Positions 16,851-25,433 of a stretch of DNA of 64,000 bases are shown in pieces. A program made the position numbers and the translations under genes. The DNA is taken from contig JAADDZ010000026.1 in NCBI GenBank assembly GCA_013153635.1, forward strand, positions 1 to 64,000. The letters are read 5' to 3'. How positions within the stretch are numbered: the first letter of the stretch is position 1; every line of letters starts with the position of its first letter. The notes under the pieces are model-generated. The model saw only the letters and a program-made list of their open reading frames with translations, made no database searches and was not told where the DNA came from. The stretch is from Aquificota bacterium (lineage in GTDB: Bacteria; Aquificota; Aquificia; Aquificales; Hydrogenothermaceae).

Positions 16851-17615
16851 TTATTTGCCTTTATTCATTAGATAGGCTATGTAAGATACCAAGTGCCATC
16901 TGTCTTCTTCAGAAAGATAACTAAAAGCTGGCATTGGAGAACCTTCAAGACCTACTGTTAGAACTCTAAATGTATCCTCTGGTTTTGGACCAGCACTTCT
17001 TACTGGATAAGTCAAATCAGTTGGAGGAACAGGTAAAGTTGCCGCAACGGGACCATCTCCCCTTCCTTCTTGACCGTGACACGCGGCACAGTTAGTAGCA
17101 TAGAGCTGTTTTCCTTTTTCTACAGATGCTTGGGTACCAAAAAATTCTGGAGTACCTTTGATGTCTTTGTAAACTGACACACCGGATTTTTCGTTTTTCC
17201 ATCTGTCTGAAAATGTTTTGATGTAGGCTATAACCGCTCTTTTTTGAGTTTCAGGTACTAATGCAAAAGAAGGCATTGGTGTTTGTGGAAGTCCCCAGTT
17301 TAGAACATGCATAAGGTCTTCATCTGTAGGTAGTGTACCTTCTGGAGTTGATTTCCATCTGAAGATTGCAGTTCTGAAATTGGGGGGTTTGTTTTTAAAA
17401 AACGGTGCCGCTAGGCTATTTCCATCACCATTTGCTCCGTGACAGCCTACACAAAACTTGTTATACACTTTCCTTCCTGCTTCTTCCATCGCAGTAAGTT
17501 CAGCAGATTTTTTTGCTTGGGCTGGCTTTGAAGAATAAACATGCATTAAGCCATAAATGAACACTGCTGGGAGGAAGAAAAATAGAATCCACCTCAAAAT
17601 ACTATTCTCTCCCAT
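16851..17615 (-). CDS. Membrane-anchored diheme cytochrome c (CcoP-like electron donor)
   Basis: A 254-residue protein with an N-terminal anchor helix (about residues 7-27) and two class I cytochrome c domains, marked by CVGCHGANGDG and CAACHGQEGRGDGP. Each domain has a likely axial methionine (TPMPSF and SPMPAF). It is the first gene of the oxidase operon and should feed electrons to CcoO/CcoN, as the diheme part of CcoP does. Its N-terminus lacks the WW anchor motif of normal CcoP, which is instead found in the separate 72-residue gene at the operon end. AGGAGG precedes the ATG. Confidence 0.9.
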   Translation of the reverse strand: MGENSILRWILFFFLPAVFIYGLMHVYSSKPAQAKKSAELTAMEEAGRKVYNKFCVGCHGANGDGNSLAAPFFKNKPPNFRTAIFRWKSTPEGTLPTDEDLMHVLNWGLPQTPMPSFALVPETQKRAVIAYIKTFSDRWKNEKSGVSVYKDIKGTPEFFGTQASVEKGKQLYATNCAACHGQEGRGDGPVAATLPVPPTDLTYPVRSAGPKPEDTFRVLTVGLEGSPMPAFSYLSEEDRWHLVSYIAYLMNKGK

Positions 17616-17910
17616 AGGGATACCTCCTTAAACATATATAGTTAGTATTTATTTAAATTTTAATTCTAAATAGTCCTAAATTCTTTTTCAATTTAAAAAT
17701 TTTCAACATTTAAACGTTAAATTAACACAAAATTTTTTCAACCTATTAGTACAAAACGGTTACGTCTACATCTACCATTATATAATTTTTTAATTTAAGA
17801 GGTTAGTAAAAATTAGCTCTTTGTAACATATTCAAATTTTTCTAAAAATTCAATTATTGAAATTTTGTATATCAATTTTATAATTTTAAATTAATTTTTT
17901 CCTTATCGAC
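17616..17910. promoter_or_regulatory. AT-rich upstream region of the cbb3 operon
   Basis: These 295 bases have no gene and very low G+C. The oxidase promoter must lie here (transcribed leftward), and the end of the DUF2905 transcript enters from the right. I see no canonical FNR box (TTGAT-N4-ATCAA); TTGA and TCAA half sites occur near 17855 and 17872 but at the wrong spacing. No terminator hairpin is clear. Confidence 0.4.
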
Positions 17911-18150
17911 TTATCTGCTAAATATTTTAATTAGTACATTTATCAAAATGGTTAAAAATACACTTATCAGTATAGATGATACGATAGGAAAATATATTAC
18001 ATAGTTATCTCTCTTGATGTATATGTCACCGGGTAATCTACCTATACTAAGGGGAAGTTTTTCAAAGAACAGTAATAAAATTCCTATAAATAGAAAAATT
18101 ATGCCAAATAGAATGAATACTCTTGCTAAGAAACTACTAATATCTTCCAA
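17911..18150 (-). CDS. DUF2905 family small membrane protein
   Basis: A 79-residue protein with two transmembrane helices separated by a short loop that carries GRLPGDIYIKRDNYVIYFPI. This sequence is the recognisable core of the DUF2905 family of small bacterial inner-membrane proteins. The function of the family is unknown. The start is TTG with an AAGG upstream. It follows rfbD on the same strand with a 63-base gap and may be the tail of that operon. Confidence 0.85.
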   Translation of the reverse strand: MEDISSFLARVFILFGIIFLFIGILLLFFEKLPLSIGRLPGDIYIKRDNYVIYFPIVSSILISVFLTILINVLIKIFSR

Positions 18151-18213
18151 GTTTGCTTACCTTTTTGTATGTTTTGAAAAATATTTTAGGTCTAATTTGT
18201 GGATAATCAATAT

Positions 18214-19062
18214 TTAGGTTCTATAGTTTTTCAAAAATTTTTCTACAGATTCTTCCCATGTAGGAATCTTTACATTTAGAGCTTTTGATAACTTTGAGTT
18301 ATCCATAGCCGAAAATTTTGGTCTTTGGGCAGGTAAATTAAAACTTTCAGCTGATACAGGGTAGATAAATTTATCTATTCCTAGAGTGTTAAACACAAAT
18401 TTAGCTAGTTCAAATCTTGAACAATAACCAGTATTTGTCAAATGGTACAGACCAGTTAGTTTTTGGTCTATCGCTTTTAGTGTTAATCCTGCTATTACCT
18501 CTGTATAAGTAGGTACAGAAATCTCGTCGTAAGATATTTTTAGATATGGATTTTGCTCTGCCCATTTTAGTAACTTGTATATAAAGTTCTGTTCTCCATC
18601 TCCGAATACCCAGCTAACTCTAAATAAAAGATAGTTGTCTGTTTCTTCTTGAAGATAAATCTCTCCTACATATTTACTTTTTGCATATTCGTTTATAGGA
18701 ACAGGGGTATCTTCCTCTGTATAAAGTCCTTCTTCTTTTTTTCCATCAAATATATAATCTGTGCTGTAATGGACGATAAAGGCTTTGTGTATTCTACTTG
18801 CGTATGCTAGATTTTTTATACCTACTGCATTGGTTCTATAAGCTGTAGAATAATCTGTTTCTGCTTTATCTACAAGATTGTATGCCGCACAGTTTATAAT
18901 TACTTGAGGTTTAATCTCTTCAAAAATACTAAGGGTTTGGTGGATATTACCTATGTCTAATTCTTTGTGTCCTAAAGCTACAAAGTCTGCATCTGTTTTT
19001 TGGAGTATACGAACAAACTCCCTACCTAACTGTCCATTTTTTCCTACGATGAGGTATCTCAA
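18214..19062 (-). CDS. rfbD: dTDP-4-dehydrorhamnose reductase
   Basis: An SDR-type reductase of about 282 residues for the last step of dTDP-L-rhamnose synthesis. It has an N-terminal RYLIVGKNGQLGRE nucleotide-binding motif, the NCAAYNLVDKAE segment, STDYIFDGK and the active-site YAKSKYVGE. The TTG at 19062 overlaps the rfbB stop as TTGA and gives a start right at RYLIVG; an upstream TTG at 19080 would add six residues. The overlap points to translational coupling with rfbB. It should act after RfbC and RfbB, encoded just upstream. Confidence 0.93.
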   Translation of the reverse strand: MRYLIVGKNGQLGREFVRILQKTDADFVALGHKELDIGNIHQTLSIFEEIKPQVIINCAAYNLVDKAETDYSTAYRTNAVGIKNLAYASRIHKAFIVHYSTDYIFDGKKEEGLYTEEDTPVPINEYAKSKYVGEIYLQEETDNYLLFRVSWVFGDGEQNFIYKLLKWAEQNPYLKISYDEISVPTYTEVIAGLTLKAIDQKLTGLYHLTNTGYCSRFELAKFVFNTLGIDKFIYPVSAESFNLPAQRPKFSAMDNSKLSKALNVKIPTWEESVEKFLKNYRT

Positions 19063-20051
19063 CTGTAAACTTTCTCCCAATATTCTTTAAGAGTTTTTAG
19101 TTTTCTTTCTACCCAGTCTATATTATTAAGATACCAATTTACAGTTTTTCTTATACCTTCTTCGAATTTAACTTTAGCTTCCCAGCCTAATTCTTTTTTT
19201 ATCTTATCTACATTTAGAGAATATCTAAAATCATGACCAGGTCTATCTTTTACAAACTGAATTAAACTTTGAGGTTTTCCTAATATCTGGAGTATCGAAG
19301 TTACTACATCGATATTTCTCTTTTCTTGTCCACTTCCTACATTATAAATCTCTCCTACTTTTCCTTTTTCTATAATATGGAATACTGCATCTGCGCAGTC
19401 TGACACATACAACCATTCTCTTACATTTTCTCCTGTACCGTACACAGGAATTGGTTCGTTTTTTAATGCTTTTAGTATTACAACAGGTATTAACTTTTCT
19501 GGATACTGCCATGGACCGTAGTTGTTAGATGGTCTAACAGTAACAACAGGTAGGTTGAATGTTCTATAGTAGGCTCTACCTAACATATCTGCTGAAGCTT
19601 TACTAGCTGAATAGGGAGAGTTTGGATTTAAAGGGGTTGTTTCATAAAACTGTCCTCGTTCGCCAAGTTCTCCATACACTTCATCTGTAGCTATATTGAC
19701 AAATAAAGATATATCTGAATTTTTTGCTAAATCTAAGAGGACTTGTGTCCCTTTAACATTTGCATCTATAAAAGGGGTAGCGTCTAGTATACTTCTATCT
19801 ACATGACTTTCTGCCGCCCAATGGACTACTATGTCTGGTTTTTCTTTTTTATATATGTATTCTACAAATTCTCTATTGGTTATGTCAGCCTTATAGAAGT
19901 TTATTTTATCTCCTACAGAGGATAGTCTTTCTAAGTCTCCTGCATATGTTAATTTGTCTACTACTACTGTTTCATAACCTTTTTCTACTGCTTGTCTTAC
20001 AAATTCACTTCCTATAAAACCTGCTCCTCCGGTAACTAAAAGCTTTGCCAT
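19059..20051 (-). CDS. rfbB: dTDP-glucose 4,6-dehydratase
   Basis: A 330-residue NAD-dependent extended SDR. The Rossmann motif is LVTGGAGFIGSEFVR. The active site includes NIATDEVYGE and SPYSASKASADML (YxxxK), and the sugar-binding region has RPSNNYGPWQYPEKLIP. It converts dTDP-glucose to the 4-keto-6-deoxy intermediate. It lies between rfbC (12 bases upstream) and rfbD (overlapping). An rfbA nucleotidyltransferase is not in the cluster. The ATG has an AGAGG Shine-Dalgarno. Confidence 0.95.
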   Translation of the reverse strand: MAKLLVTGGAGFIGSEFVRQAVEKGYETVVVDKLTYAGDLERLSSVGDKINFYKADITNREFVEYIYKKEKPDIVVHWAAESHVDRSILDATPFIDANVKGTQVLLDLAKNSDISLFVNIATDEVYGELGERGQFYETTPLNPNSPYSASKASADMLGRAYYRTFNLPVVTVRPSNNYGPWQYPEKLIPVVILKALKNEPIPVYGTGENVREWLYVSDCADAVFHIIEKGKVGEIYNVGSGQEKRNIDVVTSILQILGKPQSLIQFVKDRPGHDFRYSLNVDKIKKELGWEAKVKFEEGIRKTVNWYLNNIDWVERKLKTLKEYWEKVYS

Positions 20052-20062
20052 TTTTTTCCTCT

Positions 20063-20620
20063 CTATTCAAAAATTTCAGCGTCTTTTAAAAAAGGTAGAT
20101 TTCTATCTTTTTCTGAAAGGAGAATCTCTTCAATCTCTTCTAAAGGCCATTTTATATTTATGTCTGGGTCATTCCATATTATACCTCTATCTAATTCAGG
20201 AGCATATTCATCAGTTGTTTTATATAAGACTTCTGCAAAATCTGTAAGTGTCAAAAAACCGTGTGCAAACCCTTCTGGTATATATAACATATGTTTGTTC
20301 TCTTCGCTAAGAGTTACTCCAACCCATTTTCTAAAAGTTTTAGAGCTTTTTCTTATATCTACTGCAACATCGAATATCTTGCCTTTTACACATCTTATAA
20401 GTTTTCCTTGAGCTTTTGGCGGTAGTTGGTAGTGGAGTCCTCTTAAAACCCCTTTTACTGATTTTGAGTGGTTATCCTGAACGAAATCTTTGGTTATTCC
20501 ACTTTTTACAAAATCAGATTTCTTGTAGCTTTCAAGAAAAAAACCTCTATCATCAGAAAAAACTTTTGGCTTTATTAAAACTACCTCTGGTATGTCTAAT
20601 CTCTCAAATTCAAAAGGCAT
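20063..20620 (-). CDS. rfbC: dTDP-4-dehydrorhamnose 3,5-epimerase
   Basis: A 185-residue cupin-fold epimerase. Diagnostic segments are VLIKPKVFSDDRGFF, FVQDNHSKSVKGVLRGLHYQ, KLIRCVKGKIFDVAVDIR and the catalytic region YIPEGFAHGFLTL. The catalytic His-Asp arrangement looks intact. It is the first gene of the rhamnose cluster and starts 18 bases after hisIE ends on the same strand, so hisIE may share its transcript. The length is normal for the family. Confidence 0.95.
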   Translation of the reverse strand: MPFEFERLDIPEVVLIKPKVFSDDRGFFLESYKKSDFVKSGITKDFVQDNHSKSVKGVLRGLHYQLPPKAQGKLIRCVKGKIFDVAVDIRKSSKTFRKWVGVTLSEENKHMLYIPEGFAHGFLTLTDFAEVLYKTTDEYAPELDRGIIWNDPDINIKWPLEEIEEILLSEKDRNLPFLKDAEIFE

Positions 20621-20638
20621 AACAGCTACTCCATTAGC

Positions 20639-21271
20639 TTATTTATATCTACTTAGTAACTCTTCTTGAATATCTTCTAATTTTACATTTTTATCCACAA
20701 AAGCAATCAAAAGGTGAAATAATAGGTCTGAACTTTCATAAACAATTTCGCGTTTATCGTTATTTTTCAATGCTATAATCGTTTCTATAGATTCCTCTCC
20801 TACTTTCTGTATTATTTTATCACTTCCTTTTTCAAAAAGTTTAACAATATATGAGTTTTTAGGTTTATTTTGCTTCCTTTCTAGTATTTTTGTGTATAAG
20901 GCTGGTAATATTTCATAAGCATCTGGTTTTCGGTTTTCTTTTTTTAGAATACTTCGATAAAAACAACTCTCTTCTCCTGTATGACAAGCTACTCCGTAAT
21001 CTTTTACTAGGTATAGTAAACTGTCCATATCACAATCTATTTTTATATCTACTATTTTTTGTTTATTTCCAGAGGTTTCTCCTTTAGTCCAGAGTTTTTG
21101 TCTTTTTCTAGAAAAATATGTAGCATACCCTGTATTTATGGTAGTTTCTATAGCTTTTTTATCTGCATAAGCTTGCATAAGGACTTTTCCAGTATAATAA
21201 CTTTGGGTTGTTACAGGTATTAAACCATTTGCATCAAATTTTAATTCGTCTAAATTTATTGAAATATCCAA
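20639..21271 (-). CDS. hisIE: Bifunctional phosphoribosyl-AMP cyclohydrolase / phosphoribosyl-ATP pyrophosphatase
   Basis: A 210-residue fusion for two early steps of histidine synthesis. The HisI half holds GYATYFSRKRQKLWTKG, the zinc-binding DIKIDCDMDSLL and CHTGEESCF. The HisE half (from about residue 120) holds the MazG-like helical motif KVGEESIETIIALKN. It starts with TTG, with a GAGG eight bases upstream. It is divergent from dxs and followed by rfbC. Confidence 0.93.
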   Translation of the reverse strand: MDISINLDELKFDANGLIPVTTQSYYTGKVLMQAYADKKAIETTINTGYATYFSRKRQKLWTKGETSGNKQKIVDIKIDCDMDSLLYLVKDYGVACHTGEESCFYRSILKKENRKPDAYEILPALYTKILERKQNKPKNSYIVKLFEKGSDKIIQKVGEESIETIIALKNNDKREIVYESSDLLFHLLIAFVDKNVKLEDIQEELLSRYK

Positions 21272-21334
21272 ACTGAATACCTCATCTGTAATGATGATAA
21301 TATTTATTATAAACCTCGAAGAAGGGTTAGGAAA

Positions 21335-23230
21335 ATGAAAGATTATAAAGTCTTAGGTAGAGTAAACAGCTATAAGGATTTACAGAATCTATCTCCTGAA
21401 GAGATAAAACAATTAGCAGAAGAAGTTCGTAACTATATCATAGATATAACATCAAAAAAGGGAGGTCATATAGGACCGTCTCTTGGTGTTGTAGAGCTGA
21501 CTATAGCTCTATTACTTAGTTTTGACCCTATAAAAGACAAAATCGTTTGGGACATAGGACATCAAGCCTATGCCTACAAAATACTAACAGATAGAAAGGA
21601 GAGATTTAAAACTCTTAGAGACTATGGAGGTATATCTGGCTTCACTAAAATAAAAGAAAGTATCTATGACCATTTTGGAGCTGGACACAGTAGTACATCT
21701 ATCTCTGCCGCTTTAGGTATGAGAATAGGGAAAGATTTGAAAAATAAAGATGGATACACAGTAGCGGTTATTGGAGATGGAGCAATGACCGCTGGTCAAG
21801 CATTTGAAGGCTTGAATAATGCTGGTTGGCTAGACCCTTCAAAATTTATCATTATCTTGAATGACAATCAGATGTCTATCTCTGCAAATGTGGGCGCTAT
21901 CTATACTTATTTTAATAGAATAATCACTAACAAGGTTTTTCAAAAGCCAAGAAGAGCTTTAAAAGTAGCCGCAAATAAGCTTTTTGGTAAATCTGCAGTA
22001 TCCATATTGAGAAAACTAGAGGAATACGCAAAAGGACTGTTCACTCCGGGAATTATTTTTGAAGAGTTAGGTTTTAATTACATTGGTCCTATAGATGGAC
22101 ATTCTATCTTTTCTTTAAAAGAAACATTTGAAAATATAAAAAATATGCAAGGACCTATTTTGATACATGTTATCACAAAAAAAGGCAAAGGATATAAACC
22201 TGCAGAAGAAAATCCTATCTCTTACCATGGTATGTCTCCTTTTGACAAGATAACAGGAGTCCCTGTTAAAAAGAAAACAAATCAACCTACATGGAGCGAA
22301 ATTTTTGGAAATGCTCTAGTAGAACTCGCTTCGAAAGATGAAAAAATCGTAGCGATAACCCCTGCCATGAAGGAAGGTTCTGGTTTGGTGAATTTTGCAA
22401 AAAACTTTCCTGATAGATTCTTTGACGTAGGTATTGCTGAACAGCATGCGGCTACCTTTGCTGGAGGGCTTGCTATAGAAGGATTAAAACCTGTATTAGC
22501 TTACTATTCTACTTTTTTACAGAGGGGGTACGACCAAGTTATTCACGATTTGGCTCTTCAAGAGCTTCCAGTCTTGTTAGCTATAGATAGAGCGGGATTA
22601 GTAGGGGAAGATGGTCCTACTCATCATGGGGTTTTTGACATTGCCTTTTTAAGATGTATCCCTAATATCGTAATCTGTGCTCCAAAAGATGCAAAAGAAT
22701 TGAGAGATTTACTATTCACAGGTATAAATTCGGGTAAATTGTTCGCTATCCGCTATCCTCGAGGAACAGCCTATGGTAAGAGTGATACTCCTTTTGAAAA
22801 GATAAAGATTGGTTCTTGGGAAATCCTTGAAGAAGGAAGAGATATTGCTGTACTAGCCACTGGGAAATATGTATATCGAGGATTAAAGGTAAGAGAGATT
22901 TTAAAGAAAAAAGGCTTAAACCCGACTATCGTAAATGCAAGATTCATAAAACCTTTTGACACAGAGATTTTAGACAAAATCTTAAAAACTCACGAGTACA
23001 TTGTGACGTTAGAAGATGGAGTTCTTAGTGGAGGATTTGGCTCTAGTATGATAGAATATATAACTGATAATAATTATAAAAATATAATTACACGATTTGG
23101 TATTCCTGATAGGTTTATTGAACACGGGAAAATCGATATATTAGAGGAGAAGTTAGGACTTACTTCAGAAGCTATCGCTAACCGAATAGAAAGTTTCATT
23201 CAAGATAAAAGCTTTAAGATTGTTAGCTAA
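21335..23230 (+). CDS. dxs: 1-deoxy-D-xylulose-5-phosphate synthase
   Basis: A 631-residue thiamine-diphosphate enzyme that condenses pyruvate and glyceraldehyde 3-phosphate, the entry to the MEP isoprenoid pathway. The sequence shows GGHIGPSLGVVELT, WDIGHQAYAYKIL, the TPP/Mg motif GDGAMTAGQAFEGLNNAG, and in the pyrimidine domain DVGIAEQHAATFAGG and DRAGLVGEDGPTHHG. The transketolase C-terminal domain follows. The length is standard. It is divergent from hisIE, with the promoter in the 63-base gap, and is followed 26 bases later by a sigma-54 activator. Confidence 0.96.
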   Translation: MKDYKVLGRVNSYKDLQNLSPEEIKQLAEEVRNYIIDITSKKGGHIGPSLGVVELTIALLLSFDPIKDKIVWDIGHQAYAYKILTDRKERFKTLRDYGGISGFTKIKESIYDHFGAGHSSTSISAALGMRIGKDLKNKDGYTVAVIGDGAMTAGQAFEGLNNAGWLDPSKFIIILNDNQMSISANVGAIYTYFNRIITNKVFQKPRRALKVAANKLFGKSAVSILRKLEEYAKGLFTPGIIFEELGFNYIGPIDGHSIFSLKETFENIKNMQGPILIHVITKKGKGYKPAEENPISYHGMSPFDKITGVPVKKKTNQPTWSEIFGNALVELASKDEKIVAITPAMKEGSGLVNFAKNFPDRFFDVGIAEQHAATFAGGLAIEGLKPVLAYYSTFLQRGYDQVIHDLALQELPVLLAIDRAGLVGEDGPTHHGVFDIAFLRCIPNIVICAPKDAKELRDLLFTGINSGKLFAIRYPRGTAYGKSDTPFEKIKIGSWEILEEGRDIAVLATGKYVYRGLKVREILKKKGLNPTIVNARFIKPFDTEILDKILKTHEYIVTLEDGVLSGGFGSSMIEYITDNNYKNIITRFGIPDRFIEHGKIDILEEKLGLTSEAIANRIESFIQDKSFKIVS

Positions 23231-23256
23231 TTTTAATTATTTTACTGGGGGGTAAT

Positions 23257-24699
23257 ATGAGAATAGCTCCGCGTATATCTTATACCAAACCTTCCATGTT
23301 GGAGGTAAATGGTGAGATTTACAAATGTATACCTGAAGATTTATCTTTGTTTGGTATCAAATTTAGAGATAATATAGCCAATCTTGAGATTGGAGATGAT
23401 GTTATAGTTCATCTTGAGCTTAATGATGAAGTGTCCTTAAATGGTATGGTATCTAGACTAATAGAGTCTGGATTTGTGGTAATGTTTAACGAAGACCCAG
23501 AAGTAATCGCAAACACTGTAGGTAAATATCTCACTGACAAAATCTTTGAATCAAAGGCATGTCCTTACTGTGGTCAGTTTCTAAAAAAGAAAGTAGAGAT
23601 ATGCTCAAAATGTGGTATGTACTTAGATTTTTCTAAAAAAGAAGTGGTAAAAATCACTAAAGATTTAAAATTAGGAAACTTCATATCAAAGCTGGTACAC
23701 GAAAAAAGAGTAGATTACGGTGCTTTATGTACTGAAGAAAATATAGAGATGGTTGGTTCTAGTCCAAAGATGAAGCAAGTATTTTCACTTATAAGAAAGT
23801 ATGCACAGACAGACTATCCGGTACTAATCCTTGGGGAAACAGGGACAGGCAAAGAGCTAACCGCTAGGGCTATTCATGAGAGAAGCAGAAGGAAAAATAA
23901 ACCATTTGTAGTGGTAAACTGTGCGGCAATTCCTGAAGATTTATTAGAAGCAGAATTGTTTGGTTATGAAAAAGGAGCTTTTACTGGCGCACACCACAGG
24001 AAGATAGGAAGGGTAGAAACCGCTGATGGGGGAACTCTTTTCCTTGATGAGATTGGAGACCTACCTTACAATCTCCAAGCTAAACTCCTTAGATTCTTAC
24101 AAGATGGCACTTTTGAAAGGCTTGGAGGTAATAAAACTCATAAAGTAGATGTAAGGATTATCGCCGCAACTAATATAAATTTGAAAAAAGCTATAGAGAA
24201 AGAGCGCTTTAGAAAAGACCTGTACTATCGATTATCTTCTTTGAGCATAGAGCTTCCTCCTTTAAGAGAAAGAGGTAACGATGTTATAGTACTAGCGAAG
24301 TATTTCTTAACTAAATTCTGCAAAGAGCAAAATAAAACTAATGTTATTGGTTTTACTAAAGAAGCATTAGAGTTAATGAAAAGTTATACATGGCCCGGGA
24401 ACATAAGAGAGCTGATAAATGTGATAAGAAAGACCTGTGTATTAGTTGAGAAAGATATTATTGATGTGAACGATTTAGATATAAGGTTTGAAAATATAAA
24501 CTTAGCAGAAGCAGAAGAGGGAATCCTCAACTTAAATAAACATATAGAAAATCTAGAGAAAGAGTTAGTAAAAAAAGCTTTTATCTTAGCTGGGGGAAAT
24601 ATTACAAAAATGGCTTCTTTACTATCTGTTAGCAGACCAAAGGTGTATAAACTTATAGAAAAATACAAAATTGGAAGGGTAAAAGAGAATATTAATTAA
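23257..24699 (+). CDS. PilZ-zinc ribbon-sigma54 activator (AAA+/Fis HTH)
   Basis: A 480-residue bacterial enhancer-binding protein with an unusual input region. Residues 1-95 look like a PilZ domain: RIAPR (R2, R6) gives RxxxR and DLSLFG (D28-G33) gives DxSxxG, the two c-di-GMP-binding motifs. A zinc ribbon follows (C102, C105, C116, C119). The AAA+ domain begins near residue 163, with Walker A GETGTGKE at 193-200, ELFGYEKGAFTGA (the sigma-54 contact loop at 240-245) and an arginine-finger region. A Fis-type helix-turn-helix ends the protein. No response-regulator receiver is present. A GGGGGG-type Shine-Dalgarno precedes the ATG. Its last four bases overlap the end of rnc, a convergent gene. 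Confidence 0.9.
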   Translation: MRIAPRISYTKPSMLEVNGEIYKCIPEDLSLFGIKFRDNIANLEIGDDVIVHLELNDEVSLNGMVSRLIESGFVVMFNEDPEVIANTVGKYLTDKIFESKACPYCGQFLKKKVEICSKCGMYLDFSKKEVVKITKDLKLGNFISKLVHEKRVDYGALCTEENIEMVGSSPKMKQVFSLIRKYAQTDYPVLILGETGTGKELTARAIHERSRRKNKPFVVVNCAAIPEDLLEAELFGYEKGAFTGAHHRKIGRVETADGGTLFLDEIGDLPYNLQAKLLRFLQDGTFERLGGNKTHKVDVRIIAATNINLKKAIEKERFRKDLYYRLSSLSIELPPLRERGNDVIVLAKYFLTKFCKEQNKTNVIGFTKEALELMKSYTWPGNIRELINVIRKTCVLVEKDIIDVNDLDIRFENINLAEAEEGILNLNKHIENLEKELVKKAFILAGGNITKMASLLSVSRPKVYKLIEKYKIGRVKENIN

Positions 24700-25433
24700 C
24701 GATTTTCTTCTTCGTTTAAGATTTCATAGGCTTCTTTTGCGGCTTTGATTTCTGCTTCTTTTTTAGACCTACCTTTTCCTCTCGTTTTTAGAGCCTTATC
24801 TACTATACATTCCATCTCAAAAATTTTTTCGTGTTCTGGACCTTTTGCAGAGATAAATCTATATTTTGGTACAGTTCCAAATTTCCTTTGGGTTATTATC
24901 TGAAGTAGAGACTTGTAGTCTCTAGGGATTTTCCCTTTTTCTATACTTTCTATAATAAAATCCTTGAATAGTTTATTAAATATCTGCCTTGGAGGGTCAA
25001 TAAAGTAGTCACTGTCTACATAGATAGCTCCAAAAACAGCTTCAAATACATCACACAAAAGAGAATCTCTTTCCATTCCTCTTTGGGCTATCTCTCCTTT
25101 GCTAAGTAAAACGACTTCTTGGAGATTTATCTTTCGTGCTAATTTTGATAGGAAAGCTTCACTAACTATTGCAGACCTAAGTTGAGATAGCTCCCCTTCT
25201 CTAGCTTGGGGATACTTTTTGATTAGTATTTCACTAACTATAAGTGATAAAACTGCGTCGCCTAAGAACTCAAGAACTTCGTAGTCTTCTAGTCCTTTAT
25301 TACTCTCTGCAATAAAAGACTTGTGGGTTATTGCAGACAAGGCTAACTTTTTATTTTTGAATGTATATCCTAACTTTTTCTCTAAAAGCTCTATTTTTTT
25401 TCTAAATTCTGGATTCGAGAGAATATCATTCAT
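24696..25433 (-). CDS. rnc: Ribonuclease III
   Basis: A double-strand RNA endonuclease of 245 residues. The RNase III signature ending in [11 protein letters not shown] holds the catalytic acidic residues. A C-terminal dsRNA-binding domain ([11 protein letters not shown] ... [19 protein letters not shown]) follows. It processes rRNA precursors and structured mRNAs. The ATG overlaps the fabF stop by eight bases, and the order acpP-fabF-rnc is a common bacterial arrangement. Confidence 0.95.
   Translation of the reverse strand: MNDILSNPEFRKKIELLEKKLGYTFKNKKLALSAITHKSFIAESNKGLEDYEVLEFLGDAVLSLIVSEILIKKYPQAREGELSQLRSAIVSEAFLSKLARKINLQEVVLLSKGEIAQRGMERDSLLCDVFEAVFGAIYVDSDYFIDPPRQIFNKLFKDFIIESIEKGKIPRDYKSLLQIITQRKFGTVPKYRFISAKGPEHEKIFEMECIVDKALKTRGKGRSKKEAEIKAAKEAYEILNEEENR

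Noticed and set aside
17855-17875. TTGA...TCAA half sites upstream of the oxidase operon as an FNR box
   Set aside because: The spacing between the halves is 11 bases, not the 6 between TTGA and TCAA in TTGAT-N4-ATCAA, and the region is so AT-rich that such halves are expected by chance.
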